Positions 25,985 through 35,763 of a stretch of 64,000 nt of DNA are shown here, piece by piece. The position numbers and the translations under genes are program-made. This DNA is from Lentisphaera araneosa HTCC2155 (GTDB taxonomy: Bacteria; Verrucomicrobiota; Lentisphaeria; Lentisphaerales; Lentisphaeraceae): the NCBI RefSeq assembly GCF_000170755.1, contig NZ_ABCK01000005.1, forward strand, positions 1 through 64,000, in the 5' to 3' direction. Numbering within the stretch: the first letter of the stretch is position 1; every line of letters begins with the position of its first letter. A model generated the notes under the pieces. The model saw only the letters and a program-made list of their open reading frames with translations, was not told the DNA's origin and did not search any database.

Positions 25985-27202
25985 ATGCATAATAATTCTG
26001 TAGAACCAGTTTTAAGATTTAAAGGATTAAATGGATGTTGGAAAGAAAGCCCATTGATGGAAGTTGCAGATATAATTGATGGAGATCGAGGTAGTAACTA
26101 TCCCAGTGGAGATGACTTGAACACAAGTGGACATACCCTTTTTCTAAATGCATCCAATGTTACTAAAAGCGGTTTTATATTTAATACTAATCAATATATA
26201 ATAAAGAAAAAATCCGATGCGATGGGTAACGGCATGTTATCTCTTGATGATATTATCATAACATCAAGAGGTTCAGTCGGGAATGTTGCTTGGTATAGTG
26301 GTGAGATTCATCAAGAAATACCATTTGCACGCATTAATTCGGGAATGTTAATTATTCGTTGTAAAAATATGCTGACCCCTACTTTTATAACCTGTTTATT
26401 GATGTCGCCACTTGGCAGGAGACAAATTAGTACCATTACATTCGGTAGCGCTCAGCCTCAACTGACTAAAAAGGATGTCTCAATCTTTACCGTTTCATTT
26501 CCTGTGGATAAACAAGAACAAGCCAAAATCGGTAAGTACTTTCAGCAAGTCGATAAGTTGATTAATAATCATCAAGAAAAGCATAAGAAGCTCCAAAATA
26601 TTAAAAAAGCGATGCTCAAAAAGATGTTCCCACAAGCGGGGCAGTCAGTGCCAGAAATTCGTTTCAAAGGTTTTAGTGGTGATTGGGAATTTCAAACTTT
26701 AGACGAAGTTGCTACTAAACACGATAACTCTAGGGTTCCTATAACAGCAAAAGATAGAATAGCTGGTGTGACACCATATTACGGGGCTAATGGTATTCAA
26801 GATTATGTTGAAGGCTTCACTCATGAAGGCGAATATGTCTTATTAGCAGAGGACGGTGCTAATGATCTGAAAAATTATCCCATCAATTATGTTACTGGAA
26901 AAATATGGGTTAATAATCATGCACATGTTCTTCAGGGGAAAAACTACAAGACCTCCACCCTGTATCTTAAGTATGCCATTTCACAAATAGATATTGAACC
27001 GTTTTTAGTTGGAGGCGGACGAGCTAAACTTAATGCATCAGTCATGATGAATTTGGGATTGAGCCTACCGGAGAAAATCCAAGAACAAGAAAAAATTGGT
27101 TCTTACTTTAAATCTCTCGACAATTTAATAAGCCAGCACGATCAACAAATTCAAAAACTTCAGAACATTAAACAAGCTTGCTTGAGCAAGATGTTTGTAT
27201 AG
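25985..27202 (+). CDS. hsdS: Type I restriction-modification, S subunit
   Basis: About 405 residues from the ATG at 25985; a TTG frame starts at 25970. There are two target-recognition domains (about 1-180 and 215-365), each followed by the conserved helix (IGKYFQQVDKLINNHQEKHKKLQNIKKAMLKKMFP and IGSYFKSLDNLISQHDQQIQKLQNIKQACLSKMF, split here into named repeats). FKGF-W motifs open each domain. It sets DNA specificity, here a bipartite site that cannot be read from sequence. It ends 10 bases before the hsdR ATG, and the longer hsdR frame overlaps it. Confidence 0.93.
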   Translation: MHNNSVEPVLRFKGLNGCWKESPLMEVADIIDGDRGSNYPSGDDLNTSGHTLFLNASNVTKSGFIFNTNQYIIKKKSDAMGNGMLSLDDIIITSRGSVGNVAWYSGEIHQEIPFARINSGMLIIRCKNMLTPTFITCLLMSPLGRRQISTITFGSAQPQLTKKDVSIFTVSFPVDKQEQAKIGKYFQQVDKLINNHQEKHKKLQNIKKAMLKKMFPQAGQSVPEIRFKGFSGDWEFQTLDEVATKHDNSRVPITAKDRIAGVTPYYGANGIQDYVEGFTHEGEYVLLAEDGANDLKNYPINYVTGKIWVNNHAHVLQGKNYKTSTLYLKYAISQIDIEPFLVGGGRAKLNASVMMNLGLSLPEKIQEQEKIGSYFKSLDNLISQHDQQIQKLQNIKQACLSKMFV

Positions 27203-27212
27203 GGGGAATGGT

Positions 27213-30200
27213 ATGAGCACATTTAAAACAGAAGCAGAATTTGAAGAAGCCCTTATCGCAGTACTGAAAGATAAAGGTTGGGAAAATGAAGTTATCAAGA
27301 ACCCAAGGGAAGAAGATTTACTAAAAAACTGGGCGAATATTCTATTTGAGAATAATCGGGATATTGATCGCCTCAATGATGTGCCACTTACAGGTGGTGA
27401 GATGCAGCAGATCATCGAGCAAATTACTGAATTAAAGACTCCTTTGAAACTCAATAACTTTATTAATGGGAAAACAGTTTCCATAAAGCGCGATAATCCA
27501 GAGGACAAACTTCACTTAGGCAAAGAAGTGAGCTTAAAGATATATGACCGTCAGGAAATTGCTGCGGGTCAAAGTCGCTACCAAATTGTTCAGCAACCCA
27601 AATTCAAACGAGGGTCGAAACTCTTTAATGATCGCCGTGGTGATTTGATGCTGCTGATCAATGGTATGCCAGTGATTCATTTGGAGCTTAAGCGCAGTGG
27701 GATCTCAGTTAATCAAGCGAGTAATCAAATCCAGAAGTACTCCGCCGAAGGAATTTTTACAGGTCTCTTTTCCTTAGTACAAGTTTTTGTCGCCATGACT
27801 CCTGAAGAGACTAAGTATTTTGCGAATACAGGAAGCGATGGGAAGTTCAATAGCGATTATTTCTTTAATTGGGCGGATTTTAATAATGAGCCCATGAATG
27901 ATTGGAAAAAAATTGCAGAGACGCTCATTTCTATTCCCATGGCTCACGAGTTAATAGGTTACTATACAGTGGCAGATAATAGTGATGGCATTTTGAAAGT
28001 CATGCGCAGTTATCAATACAATGCAGCTAAGGAGATATCATCTGCAGTAGCAAAACATAAGTGGCATGAGAATGGATCACACAGTGATAGTTTAGGCGGT
28101 TTTATCTGGCACACCACTGGCTCGGGAAAAACGATGACGAGCTTTAAATCTGCTCAATTGATTGCTCAGTCTAACAATGCGGATAAAGTGGTTTTCTTAA
28201 TGGATCGCATAGAGTTAGGAACTCAGTCTTTAGAGCAGTACGAAAACTTTGCTGATGATAAGGATGACGTACAAGCGACTGATAATACCGATATGTTGGT
28301 CGATAAGCTCAAAAATGCTAAAGATATACTTATTGTTAGCTCAATTCAAAAAATGAGTAATGTCTTTGAAGATGTAGATGACATTAGTAAAGCGACAAAT
28401 AGTGAAGATATAAGGTTAATTCGCGAAAAAAGAGTCGTTTTTATTATTGATGAAGCTCATCGCTCAACGTTTGGTGATATGCTAAGCGTTATTAAAAAGA
28501 CATTTTCGGAAGCTCTCTTCTTTGGTTTTACAGGTACGCCCATTGATGAAGAAAATAAGAAAAACAATAGCACGACAAGCGATATCTTTGGTAATGAATT
28601 ACATCGCTACACCATTGCGGATGGTATCCGAGATAAAAACGTATTGGGTTTTGATCCTTATAAGGTTTCTACTTTTAAAGATAAGGATTTACGCAGAGCG
28701 ATTGCTTTAGAAAAAGCCAAGGCTGGCTCGGAAGAAGAAGTCTTTGCGGATGAGAAAAAGACAGAAGTTTATAATCACTACATGAATAATGTGCCGATGG
28801 CTGGTTATAAAGATGAATTGGGCAAATGGGTTAAAGGCATTGAAGATTATATTCCTAAAGCGCAATATTTGGGAGATGAGCATCCGCAGGCGGTAGTCGA
28901 TGATATTGTGAGTAACTGGACACAATATAGTCAGGGCAATAAGTTCCATGCCATTTTTGCCACCAGTAGTATTTCTGAAGCTATTCAGTATTACCGTCGT
29001 TTTAAAGTGGCTAAGCCAGACTTGAAAATTTCGGCTTTATTTGACCCTAATATTGATAATGACGATACGAACAATGGTGATGTCTTATTTAAGCAGAAGG
29101 GCTTAGAGGAAATCATGACTGACTATAATACTTTGTATAATCAAAAATTTGATTTTGCGAGGCATGCTAAGTTTAAAAAAGATTTATCAAACCGCCTAGC
29201 ACATAAAGAAAGCTATAAGAGATTGGAGAACGATCAGCAGTTGGATTTACTGATAGTGGTTAATCAAATGCTTACTGGATTCGATTCAAAGTGGCTAAAT
29301 ACGCTCTACATAGATAAGCTTTTAGAATATGAGAATATCATCCAGGCTTTCTCGCGTACCAATCGTTTGTTTGGTCCGAATAAGCCATTTGGGACTATTC
29401 GTTATTATCGTTACCCACATACAATGGAACGCAATATTGATGATGCGGTGAAAGCCTACTCGGGCGACAAGAAGATTGGCCTTTTTGTTGATCCTCTTGA
29501 AAAGAATCTCGAAAAGATGAATGCGCTTTATTCAGAAATTGAGGAGCTCTTTGAGAATGCCGAGATAAAGGAGTTTGAAAAGCTTCCTTCGGACTCGTCT
29601 GTTTGTGCTCAATTCGCTAAATTGTTTAAGGATTTTAATGATCATTTAGATGCCGCTAATATTCAGGGCTTTGATTGGGATAAGACGGTTTATACTTTTG
29701 AAAAATCTACGATTGAACTCGCGTTTGATGAGCCCATCTACCATGCTCTTGTTCAACGTTATAAAGAACTTTTTGAGAGTGGAACAGGTGAAGGTGCTGG
29801 ATCAGGTGCTCCTGCAATTCCCTATGATGTCTATTCGCACATTACGGAAATTGATACGGGTAAAATTGATACGGACTATATGAATAGTCGTTTTGAAAAG
29901 TACTTAAGAGTCTTAAAGCAAGAAGCCTCTTCCCCTGAGGAAGTCGAGCAGACACAAAATGAACTTCATAAGTCATTTGCATCTCTTTCTCAGGAAGAGC
30001 AGAAATATGCCAATATACTGCTTCATGAAATCCAGAAAGGGGCACTGCAAATTCAACCTGGAAGAAATTTTAGAGATTACATAACAGAGTATCAAACTCA
30101 GGTCGAAGCAGAGCAGATCAAAGCTATCGTTAAGGCTTTTAACTTAGATGAAGCAAAGCTAGTCGAACTTATGACGATTGGAGTGAATGAGAAGACTATT

Positions 30201-30374
30201 AACGAATACGGTCGCTTAGATGATTTAAAAAACTCTGTTGATAAAGCTTTAGCGAAATCATATTTCGAAGCTAGAGACGGAAACTCCTTATCAATTATCA
30301 AGATGAATATTGAAGTCGATAAGTTGTTGCGCCGCTTCATTCTGGATGGTGGTTTTGAACTTAAGGCTCCTTGA
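27213..30374 (+). CDS. hsdR: Type I restriction-modification, R subunit
   Basis: 1053 residues from the ATG at 27213, which has AGGGGG nine bases upstream. The PD-(D/E)xK nuclease has D144 (GDLMLL) and ELK (158-160). The SF2 motor has Walker A TTGSGKT (301-307), DEAH in VVFIIDEAHRSTFGD, FTGTP, and a QAFSRTNR motif VI. EcoR124-like (type IC). Translocates and cleaves unmethylated DNA. Last gene of the block that starts with the shortened HTH at 21798; the element end (att) follows 90 bases later. Confidence 0.95.
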   Translation: MSTFKTEAEFEEALIAVLKDKGWENEVIKNPREEDLLKNWANILFENNRDIDRLNDVPLTGGEMQQIIEQITELKTPLKLNNFINGKTVSIKRDNPEDKLHLGKEVSLKIYDRQEIAAGQSRYQIVQQPKFKRGSKLFNDRRGDLMLLINGMPVIHLELKRSGISVNQASNQIQKYSAEGIFTGLFSLVQVFVAMTPEETKYFANTGSDGKFNSDYFFNWADFNNEPMNDWKKIAETLISIPMAHELIGYYTVADNSDGILKVMRSYQYNAAKEISSAVAKHKWHENGSHSDSLGGFIWHTTGSGKTMTSFKSAQLIAQSNNADKVVFLMDRIELGTQSLEQYENFADDKDDVQATDNTDMLVDKLKNAKDILIVSSIQKMSNVFEDVDDISKATNSEDIRLIREKRVVFIIDEAHRSTFGDMLSVIKKTFSEALFFGFTGTPIDEENKKNNSTTSDIFGNELHRYTIADGIRDKNVLGFDPYKVSTFKDKDLRRAIALEKAKAGSEEEVFADEKKTEVYNHYMNNVPMAGYKDELGKWVKGIEDYIPKAQYLGDEHPQAVVDDIVSNWTQYSQGNKFHAIFATSSISEAIQYYRRFKVAKPDLKISALFDPNIDNDDTNNGDVLFKQKGLEEIMTDYNTLYNQKFDFARHAKFKKDLSNRLAHKESYKRLENDQQLDLLIVVNQMLTGFDSKWLNTLYIDKLLEYENIIQAFSRTNRLFGPNKPFGTIRYYRYPHTMERNIDDAVKAYSGDKKIGLFVDPLEKNLEKMNALYSEIEELFENAEIKEFEKLPSDSSVCAQFAKLFKDFNDHLDAANIQGFDWDKTVYTFEKSTIELAFDEPIYHALVQRYKELFESGTGEGAGSGAPAIPYDVYSHITEIDTGKIDTDYMNSRFEKYLRVLKQEASSPEEVEQTQNELHKSFASLSQEEQKYANILLHEIQKGALQIQPGRNFRDYITEYQTQVEAEQIKAIVKAFNLDEAKLVELMTIGVNEKTINEYGRLDDLKNSVDKALAKSYFEARDGNSLSIIKMNIEVDKLLRRFILDGGFELKAP

Positions 30375-30412
30375 AATTAAGTGGGTACCCTAAGGTTTTA
30401 GGCTACATTAAA

Positions 30413-30428
30413 AAACGTTGACCAGAAA
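30413..30428. other. Arm-type repeat of integrase 1, right end
   Basis: AAACGTTGACCAGAAA matches the triple repeat beside integrase 1 (3697-3747). It lies 37 bases inside the right att copy, as expected for an integrase arm site at the distal end of element 1. Confidence 0.55.
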
Positions 30429-30465
30429 GACTTTTAGAAAAAGTGATTTGTGCTTATGCTATGGC

Positions 30466-30518
30466 TTCAAAATCCCCCGGCTTCGGTCGTGTGGGTTCAA
30501 GTCCCACCTTCGGTACTA
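30466..30518 (+). other. att copy 2 (junction of elements 1 and 2)
   Basis: 53 bases identical to the 3' half of tRNA-Leu(CAA). No D arm or acceptor 5' strand precedes it (the sequence there reads TGCTATGGC), so it is not a tRNA gene. It is followed by its own terminator hairpin (30523-30560). Confidence 0.9.
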
Positions 30519-30522
30519 CGCT

Positions 30523-30560
30523 AAGCCTCAGTAACTTACACAAGTTACTGAGGCTTTTTC
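30523..30560 (+). terminator. tRNA-type terminator carried by element 2
   Basis: AGCCTCAGTAACTT pairs with AAGTTACTGAGGCT around ACAC, then five T. Same layout as the terminator behind tRNA-Leu but with a different stem, suggesting element 2 brought it when it first restored the tRNA end. Confidence 0.8.
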
Positions 30561-30579
30561 TTTGCCGAAATAATTCATT

Positions 30580-30611
30580 TTGTAGCACTTATGTAGCACT
30601 TTGCTTTTTTT
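30580..30611. other. Arm-type repeats of integrase 2, left end
   Basis: GTAGCACTT twice (30582 and 30593), followed by TGCTTTTTT. The same double repeat occurs at 37217 and 37228 near the far end of element 2, and nowhere near element 1's left end. Confidence 0.6.
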
Positions 30612-30668
30612 TGTAGTAAACTTATGATCAGAGTAGAACTGATATGAATGGAGCTGAAGTAAATAATT

Positions 30669-31862
30669 ATGGCACGCGCAAAAGGTCAAGGAAACATATT
30701 TAAACGAGGTGATACCTACTACCTTCGTTTCTCAGTAAACGGCAAGAAAAAGACAGTCTCACGTAAAACAAAAAATAAACTTGAAGCTGATAAAAAAGCC
30801 AAAGATCTCTTAGCTCCCTCAAAAGCTAACAGTGAATTAGAAGCCGCAGAGTTTATTGCTAAAGCTAAAGGCTTGGTTTCCGACAAGCGGATTCCTATAA
30901 AAGATGGTTGGTCGATTTACAACAAATCAAAAAAACGTCTCGATAGCGGTGACTTAACTTTGGTACGCTATTCACAATATTGGTCCAAATTAGTAAAATT
31001 CTTAGAGAAACATTATTCTAACCTGGAATATGTCGATGAAATCAACGCTGCCATGGCAGATGAATTCTTAGAAAATTTAACCGTGGCTTCTGGCACCTAT
31101 AACAAATATAATAACTTCTTGAAACGTTACTTTATGACTGTGGGCAAAGAATGTGGTGTTCACATTAACCCTTTCGATGGCTTCGCTACTAAGCGCCAAC
31201 AAAAAAAATCATGGCGTGAACTAAATAGTGAAGAAATTGATTTATTAAAAAATCTCCCGAAGTCTGATGACTGGGCTCTATGCAATATAGGAATTTACAC
31301 TGGCATGCGCCTTAAAGATGCAGCCTTATTAAAGTGGGCTGATATCGACCTAGATCGAGATATACTCACTTTTATGCCGTCCAAAACTGCTAAACAAGAA
31401 AAAGTCATTCAGCTCCCTATTCTCAGCGAGCTCAAAAAAATCTTTTTATGGATCAAGCAAAAAGGTAAACCAAGTGTATATCTTTTACCTCAAATGGCTG
31501 CACTCTACTCACGTGACCAATATAGTCTCAGCCGCTATATCCAGGACCTCTTCACTGATCTAAAAATAACAGATGGAAAAGTTGGCTTCCATTCTTTTCG
31601 CCATACCTTTGTTAGTGAATGCGCTAAGAATGGTGTACCCCAATCCATCGTCCAAGCCATCGTCGGGCATGGTTCTCCTGCCATGACCCGCCACTACACC
31701 CACATCGACGTCGAATCTACTCGTAAATGGCTTGAACCAACTAGCACTAAAAAACAGCACCTGAATACCGATCATTTGCTGTCTCTGTTAGAATCAATGG
31801 ATGATTCTAATTGGCGTCAAAACCGTAAAAGCCTTATATCAATTCTAAGATCTGATACATGA
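30669..31862 (+). CDS. Tyrosine integrase of element 2
   Basis: 397 residues with a complete catalytic set: R214 (TGMRLKDAALL), H308-x-x-R311 (HSFRHTF), H334 (GHGSPAMTRHYTH) and Y343. The N-terminal 1-60 is basic (AP2-like arm-binding type). A core-binding domain lies at about 75-175. It sits 150 bases from att copy 2 and reads away from it. Unlike integrase 1 it should be active. It would recombine the tRNA-Leu 3' end. Confidence 0.92.
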   Translation: MARAKGQGNIFKRGDTYYLRFSVNGKKKTVSRKTKNKLEADKKAKDLLAPSKANSELEAAEFIAKAKGLVSDKRIPIKDGWSIYNKSKKRLDSGDLTLVRYSQYWSKLVKFLEKHYSNLEYVDEINAAMADEFLENLTVASGTYNKYNNFLKRYFMTVGKECGVHINPFDGFATKRQQKKSWRELNSEEIDLLKNLPKSDDWALCNIGIYTGMRLKDAALLKWADIDLDRDILTFMPSKTAKQEKVIQLPILSELKKIFLWIKQKGKPSVYLLPQMAALYSRDQYSLSRYIQDLFTDLKITDGKVGFHSFRHTFVSECAKNGVPQSIVQAIVGHGSPAMTRHYTHIDVESTRKWLEPTSTKKQHLNTDHLLSLLESMDDSNWRQNRKSLISILRSDT

Positions 31863-32138
31863 CGTTTTCTATGTGAAACTTTGCATTGAGTTCTCCTCTA
31901 TTCATCTCAGTTCATAACAATGCACTCCGAAGCCGTAGGTCAATTATTTACTTTCACTCACTTGACTTATAATAAAGTATTTACGCCTCAAAAACACTAG
32001 GCTACAGCCCCCTCGTGAAAATTGTGTTTTTCTGTGCCTCTTAGAGGTATAATCCGGGGCAATATCAATGTGAAACAAAAGCATAAAAACCGCCCTTATC
32101 ATAAGGCTTGAGTCTTACCCAAAAGGCTACTTAAAAAC

Positions 32139-32894
32139 TTAATCAGGCATTTCGAAATCTATGTCAAAGAGCTTGGATAATTGCTTATCTTTAAGTTTGA
32201 GCTGACGTTCTTTATTCGCTTTTTTGGCGCGGCTTATGAGGTCGTCCTTGTGGCTTTCGACAACAGCACTCACTAGTTCGCTTGAATCAATACCACGCAG
32301 GGTGAAGATGAGTTCAGGCTTATGATCAAAACGAGCACCGATACCATAAAGTGTCGCGGCAAGGTGTTTGCACAAACTGGCGTAGTCGGGGCAATCACAA
32401 GATTTTTTAATTTCGCTAGATGCGGGAAAAAGGCCATCACTCTTGGCGGCGAAGAGCTCCTGCATTTCCTTGGGGAATTTTCCGGACAGTAATTCACCTA
32501 TAGAAGCGATGCTACCGGAGCTTTGTTTTTTAATGATTTGCCAGGTTTTTTCTGAGAGTGGACTTATATCGACGCGGCATTTATAGATACTGGAACCCGA
32601 TCCCATGATCTGAGCTGTGATATAACCGGCGTGAATTTGCAGATCGAGAATCGAGCCGTTGCGGACATAACTGCGTCCACGTTCGAGGCGGTTACTAAGA
32701 TCGGAGTATTTCTCTAAGTTAGCATTCCAAGCTTTGCCCCACCAGGTTCTAGCAAGTAGGCGTCCCTCGATGAGGATGGGTTCGATATCTGGATTTTTCT
32801 TTTTGAGGGCGGCAATCTTCTTTTTTGATTTAGCGAGTTTTTGAGCCTTACTTTCGTATTCACCAAAACCACCGTAGTTACCGTAGCGACTCAT
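32139..32894 (-). CDS. SWIM zinc-finger protein
   Basis: 251 residues. SWIM motif C-x-C-x6-C-x-H at C166, C168, C175 and H177 (SCDCPDYASLCKH). The N-terminal block RTWWGKAWNANLE is typical of SWIM proteins paired with SNF2 helicases, as in Bacillus ywqB-ywqA. Overlaps the end of the helicase gene by four bases (ATGA) and is its translational partner. Probable DNA/nucleoprotein-binding helper. Confidence 0.9.
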   Translation of the reverse strand: MSRYGNYGGFGEYESKAQKLAKSKKKIAALKKKNPDIEPILIEGRLLARTWWGKAWNANLEKYSDLSNRLERGRSYVRNGSILDLQIHAGYITAQIMGSGSSIYKCRVDISPLSEKTWQIIKKQSSGSIASIGELLSGKFPKEMQELFAAKSDGLFPASSEIKKSCDCPDYASLCKHLAATLYGIGARFDHKPELIFTLRGIDSSELVSAVVESHKDDLISRAKKANKERQLKLKDKQLSKLFDIDFEMPD

Positions 32895-35533
32895 GACGGC
32901 TCTCCGCTGAGGCTAAAGAGTTCAATGAGCTCATCGTTCTCCATTTCGGTAATGAAGGCGGCTTCACCACTAGAGCTGAGGACTTCGTCGGAGATTTTTT
33001 GCTTATCTTCGAGCATGGTGGAGATTTTTTCTTCGATTGTACCCTTACAAACAAACTTATGAACCATGACGTTCTTTTTCTGGCCGATACGGAAGGCACG
33101 GTCGGTCGCCTGATTCTCTACCGCAGGGTTCCACCAACGGTCGAAGTGAACGACATGATTTGCAGCGGTTAAGTTCAAACCCGTCCCCCCTGCTTTGATG
33201 GATAAGATGAAGAAAGGCACGTATTCATCGCTCTGAAAACGAGCTACCATTTCTTTACGTTTTTTGACTGAAATCGAGCCGTGTAAAACGAGTCCTGAAT
33301 GGCCAAAATAGCTCTCCATGAATTTGGCTAATTCCTCGGTAATTTCTTTAAACTGCGTGAAGACAAGAACTTTCTCACGTTTTTCTTTGATGGTTTCACA
33401 AATTTCCATGAGGCGTTGGAACTTACCACTCTCGGTGGTCTTGTAGGGGCCTCCGCCAAGAAATTGATCGGGGTGATTACAAATCTGCTTGAACTTCATG
33501 AGTGAGGATAAAACGAGACCCTTACGCTGAATGCCCTCGCTATCTGCGATTGCTTCGCGTAGCTTATCAACTTCGGATTTATAGTGTACCAGTTGCTCTT
33601 TACTCAATTCGGCAAAGCTATTGATTTCCACTTTGTCAGGCAAGTCCACTATAATAGATTTATCAGTTTTTAAACGGCGTAGGATATAGGGACTAATGAC
33701 CTGACGTATGCGAGATAGGTCTTTTGATTTTGCTAAGCGGGTGAACTCTTTTTTATTGCCCAGTAAACCGGGGTTGAGGAAGTCGAATAAAGACCAGAGA
33801 TCACCCAGGGAGTTTTCTATAGGCGTACCAGTGAGTGCCAAGCGATTTTTACTTTGAAGAGCCTTAACCGCCTTAGTTTGTGCTGTGCCGGCATTTTTAA
33901 TAGCTTGGGCTTCATCCAAGATAACGTAATGCCAGAGCTGTTCCTTGAGTCGCTTATCACGTTTCACTAAACCATAAGTTGTGATAATGAGATTGAAATC
34001 CTCAATATTTTCATCTTTGCCTAAGAGGAAGTCACCTCCGCCGGGGTGAGCAATAGCAAATTTAATCTTGGGGGCAAATTTCAATAATTCACCCGCCCAG
34101 TTGTGAATCAACGAAGCGGGCACGACTAAAAGTGAAGTACTGCTAGTTTTTTTACGACGAAGACCATTGAGCAAGGCGATGACTTGAACCGTTTTTCCGA
34201 GTCCCATATCATCGGCTAAGCAAGCACCGAACTGTAGCGAATCGAGCACAGTTAGCCAATTTAGGCCGAGTTGCTGATAAGGTCGCAGGGTGGCTTGAAA
34301 GTCCTTGTGAACCTTAGCTTCTTTGAGAAGCTCTGGAGAACGCATTTTCTCTAATACTTCATTGAGCCAGGTTCCACAGGAGACCTCGACTTCTTCGTCC
34401 GCAACTGTGGCGCCAAGTAAATTATCGCCATTGGAAAGAACTAAGCGAAGCGCATCGCCCAAGCGAAGATCGCCATCCATGAGTTCGTTTGCATCCTGCC
34501 AATTTTGCAGGGCTTTACTGAGCTTATCGTGATCTACGGTTACCCATTTACCTTTGATGAAAGATAAACCTTGTGAGCTCTTTAAGATCTCCTGCGCTTC
34601 TTCAAGTGTGAGTTCCAGACCATCGAGATGAATCGAGGCATGGAAGTCGATGAGTGATTCAATTCCAACAAGCGATTTTTTCTTCTCGCCAAAGCTGACA
34701 TTTAAGGAGGCTCCCTTCTGACCGCTGCGCCACCAATTGGGCACGCGGCATTGAATACCCTGAGCTTCGTAGAGTGGGATCTCGCTTAGGAAGGTAAAGC
34801 AATCTTCTGGACTGAGTCCCAATGGATAAAAGAGTTCGCCAGACTCGAGAACTGTCTTTAGATAAGGACTTTCTTCAGCTGCGTTTTGAACCGTGCTCAA
34901 AAGCTCGATAAGTTTCTCCTGATCTTTCTCATATTCAGTTAAAGCGTAACTCAAAGGCCGGTGGCGCACCGTGCCCTGATCATTGAGACCCGCAGAATAA
35001 GTCGCCATGAAGGCAAAGGGGCTAGCGCCTTTTTTATTCTCCACGAGGTGAAAATAGATTTTGCCAATGAGATGAATATCGGGGTTGAATTGCTGAAAGA
35101 ACTCGGAACAGCTGCCTTTGAATTTTTTGATCTTGTCGGAGAAATAATTGTTGAGGGCTTGCCAGTGAAATTCTAAGCAGTCGGAATTCAGATATTCGGA
35201 ACCACTAAAAAAAGGCGCGCTATCAATGAGCTTGCTGAGTTGCGTCTGATCAGGCGCGATGACTTGTTTGTCACGGAACTCTTCGAGGGAAGGAGTCATA
35301 CGTAGAGTCTCGACAAAATAAAGTGCAAAGCGTCGCCAAAAATGAAGATTACTAGATAGCTGACTAAACTCGTCCACAAAAGCTAAATGGAATAAGGCTT
35401 CTTGAGGTGATAAATCGAAATGAGTGTTTGTTTTTTGCTGAAGTTCTTCCTGAGCTTTACCAAGGCGTTTGCTTGGCTTGCGCCAATCAGTCTGCAAGTG
35501 CTGATTAGCTAATAAAATAAAATCGAGTTCCAT
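32891..35533 (-). CDS. SNF2-family helicase
   Basis: About 880 residues from the ATG at 35533 (AGGA eight bases upstream); the frame extends nine codons further. A long N-terminal region (about 1-400) is followed by the SNF2 motor: LADDMGLGKTVQ (motif I), DEAQ (II), LTGTPIENSLGDLWSLFDFL (III) and, in the second lobe, GGTGLNL and QATDRAFRIGQ (V/VI). A double-stranded-DNA translocase. Operon with the SWIM protein; together the main cargo of element 2. A defence role is possible but this pair is also found outside defence loci. Confidence 0.92.
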   Translation of the reverse strand: MELDFILLANQHLQTDWRKPSKRLGKAQEELQQKTNTHFDLSPQEALFHLAFVDEFSQLSSNLHFWRRFALYFVETLRMTPSLEEFRDKQVIAPDQTQLSKLIDSAPFFSGSEYLNSDCLEFHWQALNNYFSDKIKKFKGSCSEFFQQFNPDIHLIGKIYFHLVENKKGASPFAFMATYSAGLNDQGTVRHRPLSYALTEYEKDQEKLIELLSTVQNAAEESPYLKTVLESGELFYPLGLSPEDCFTFLSEIPLYEAQGIQCRVPNWWRSGQKGASLNVSFGEKKKSLVGIESLIDFHASIHLDGLELTLEEAQEILKSSQGLSFIKGKWVTVDHDKLSKALQNWQDANELMDGDLRLGDALRLVLSNGDNLLGATVADEEVEVSCGTWLNEVLEKMRSPELLKEAKVHKDFQATLRPYQQLGLNWLTVLDSLQFGACLADDMGLGKTVQVIALLNGLRRKKTSSTSLLVVPASLIHNWAGELLKFAPKIKFAIAHPGGGDFLLGKDENIEDFNLIITTYGLVKRDKRLKEQLWHYVILDEAQAIKNAGTAQTKAVKALQSKNRLALTGTPIENSLGDLWSLFDFLNPGLLGNKKEFTRLAKSKDLSRIRQVISPYILRRLKTDKSIIVDLPDKVEINSFAELSKEQLVHYKSEVDKLREAIADSEGIQRKGLVLSSLMKFKQICNHPDQFLGGGPYKTTESGKFQRLMEICETIKEKREKVLVFTQFKEITEELAKFMESYFGHSGLVLHGSISVKKRKEMVARFQSDEYVPFFILSIKAGGTGLNLTAANHVVHFDRWWNPAVENQATDRAFRIGQKKNVMVHKFVCKGTIEEKISTMLEDKQKISDEVLSSSGEAAFITEMENDELIELFSLSGEPS

Positions 35534-35690
35534 AGAGCATCCTATAATTAATGAAATCAATATGACGCATAGATCGAAAAGATAAAGAATGGAGACTTAT
35601 TTTTCCTGTCTCCAAAAGAGGTGATTTACTTGAATTCCCTGGCTGAATGCTCCAAGGGATTAAAAAGATAAAAATATTCATTTCAATTTC

Positions 35691-35755
35691 AATGATAATT
35701 GAGACAACTTAAGATTATGGGTGTATTGTTATTTCAAAATGAATGATAATTGAGA
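35691..35755. promoter_or_regulatory. Repeated operator candidate before fic
   Basis: AATGATAATTGAGA occurs at 35691 and 35742. The first is part of the palindrome TCAATgataATTGA. The second ends nine bases before the Fic start codon, covering the ribosome-binding area. Suggests autoregulation. Confidence 0.5.
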
Positions 35756-35763
35756 TATAAACA

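Noticed and set aside
30466-30518. Second and third tRNA-Leu genes (also 37342-37394)
   Set aside because: Only the 3' half is present; no D arm or 5' acceptor strand. They are att duplications.
32139-35533. Naming the SNF2/SWIM genes as DISARM or another known defence system
   Set aside because: The other required DISARM genes (methylase, DUF1998, PLD) are absent from element 2.
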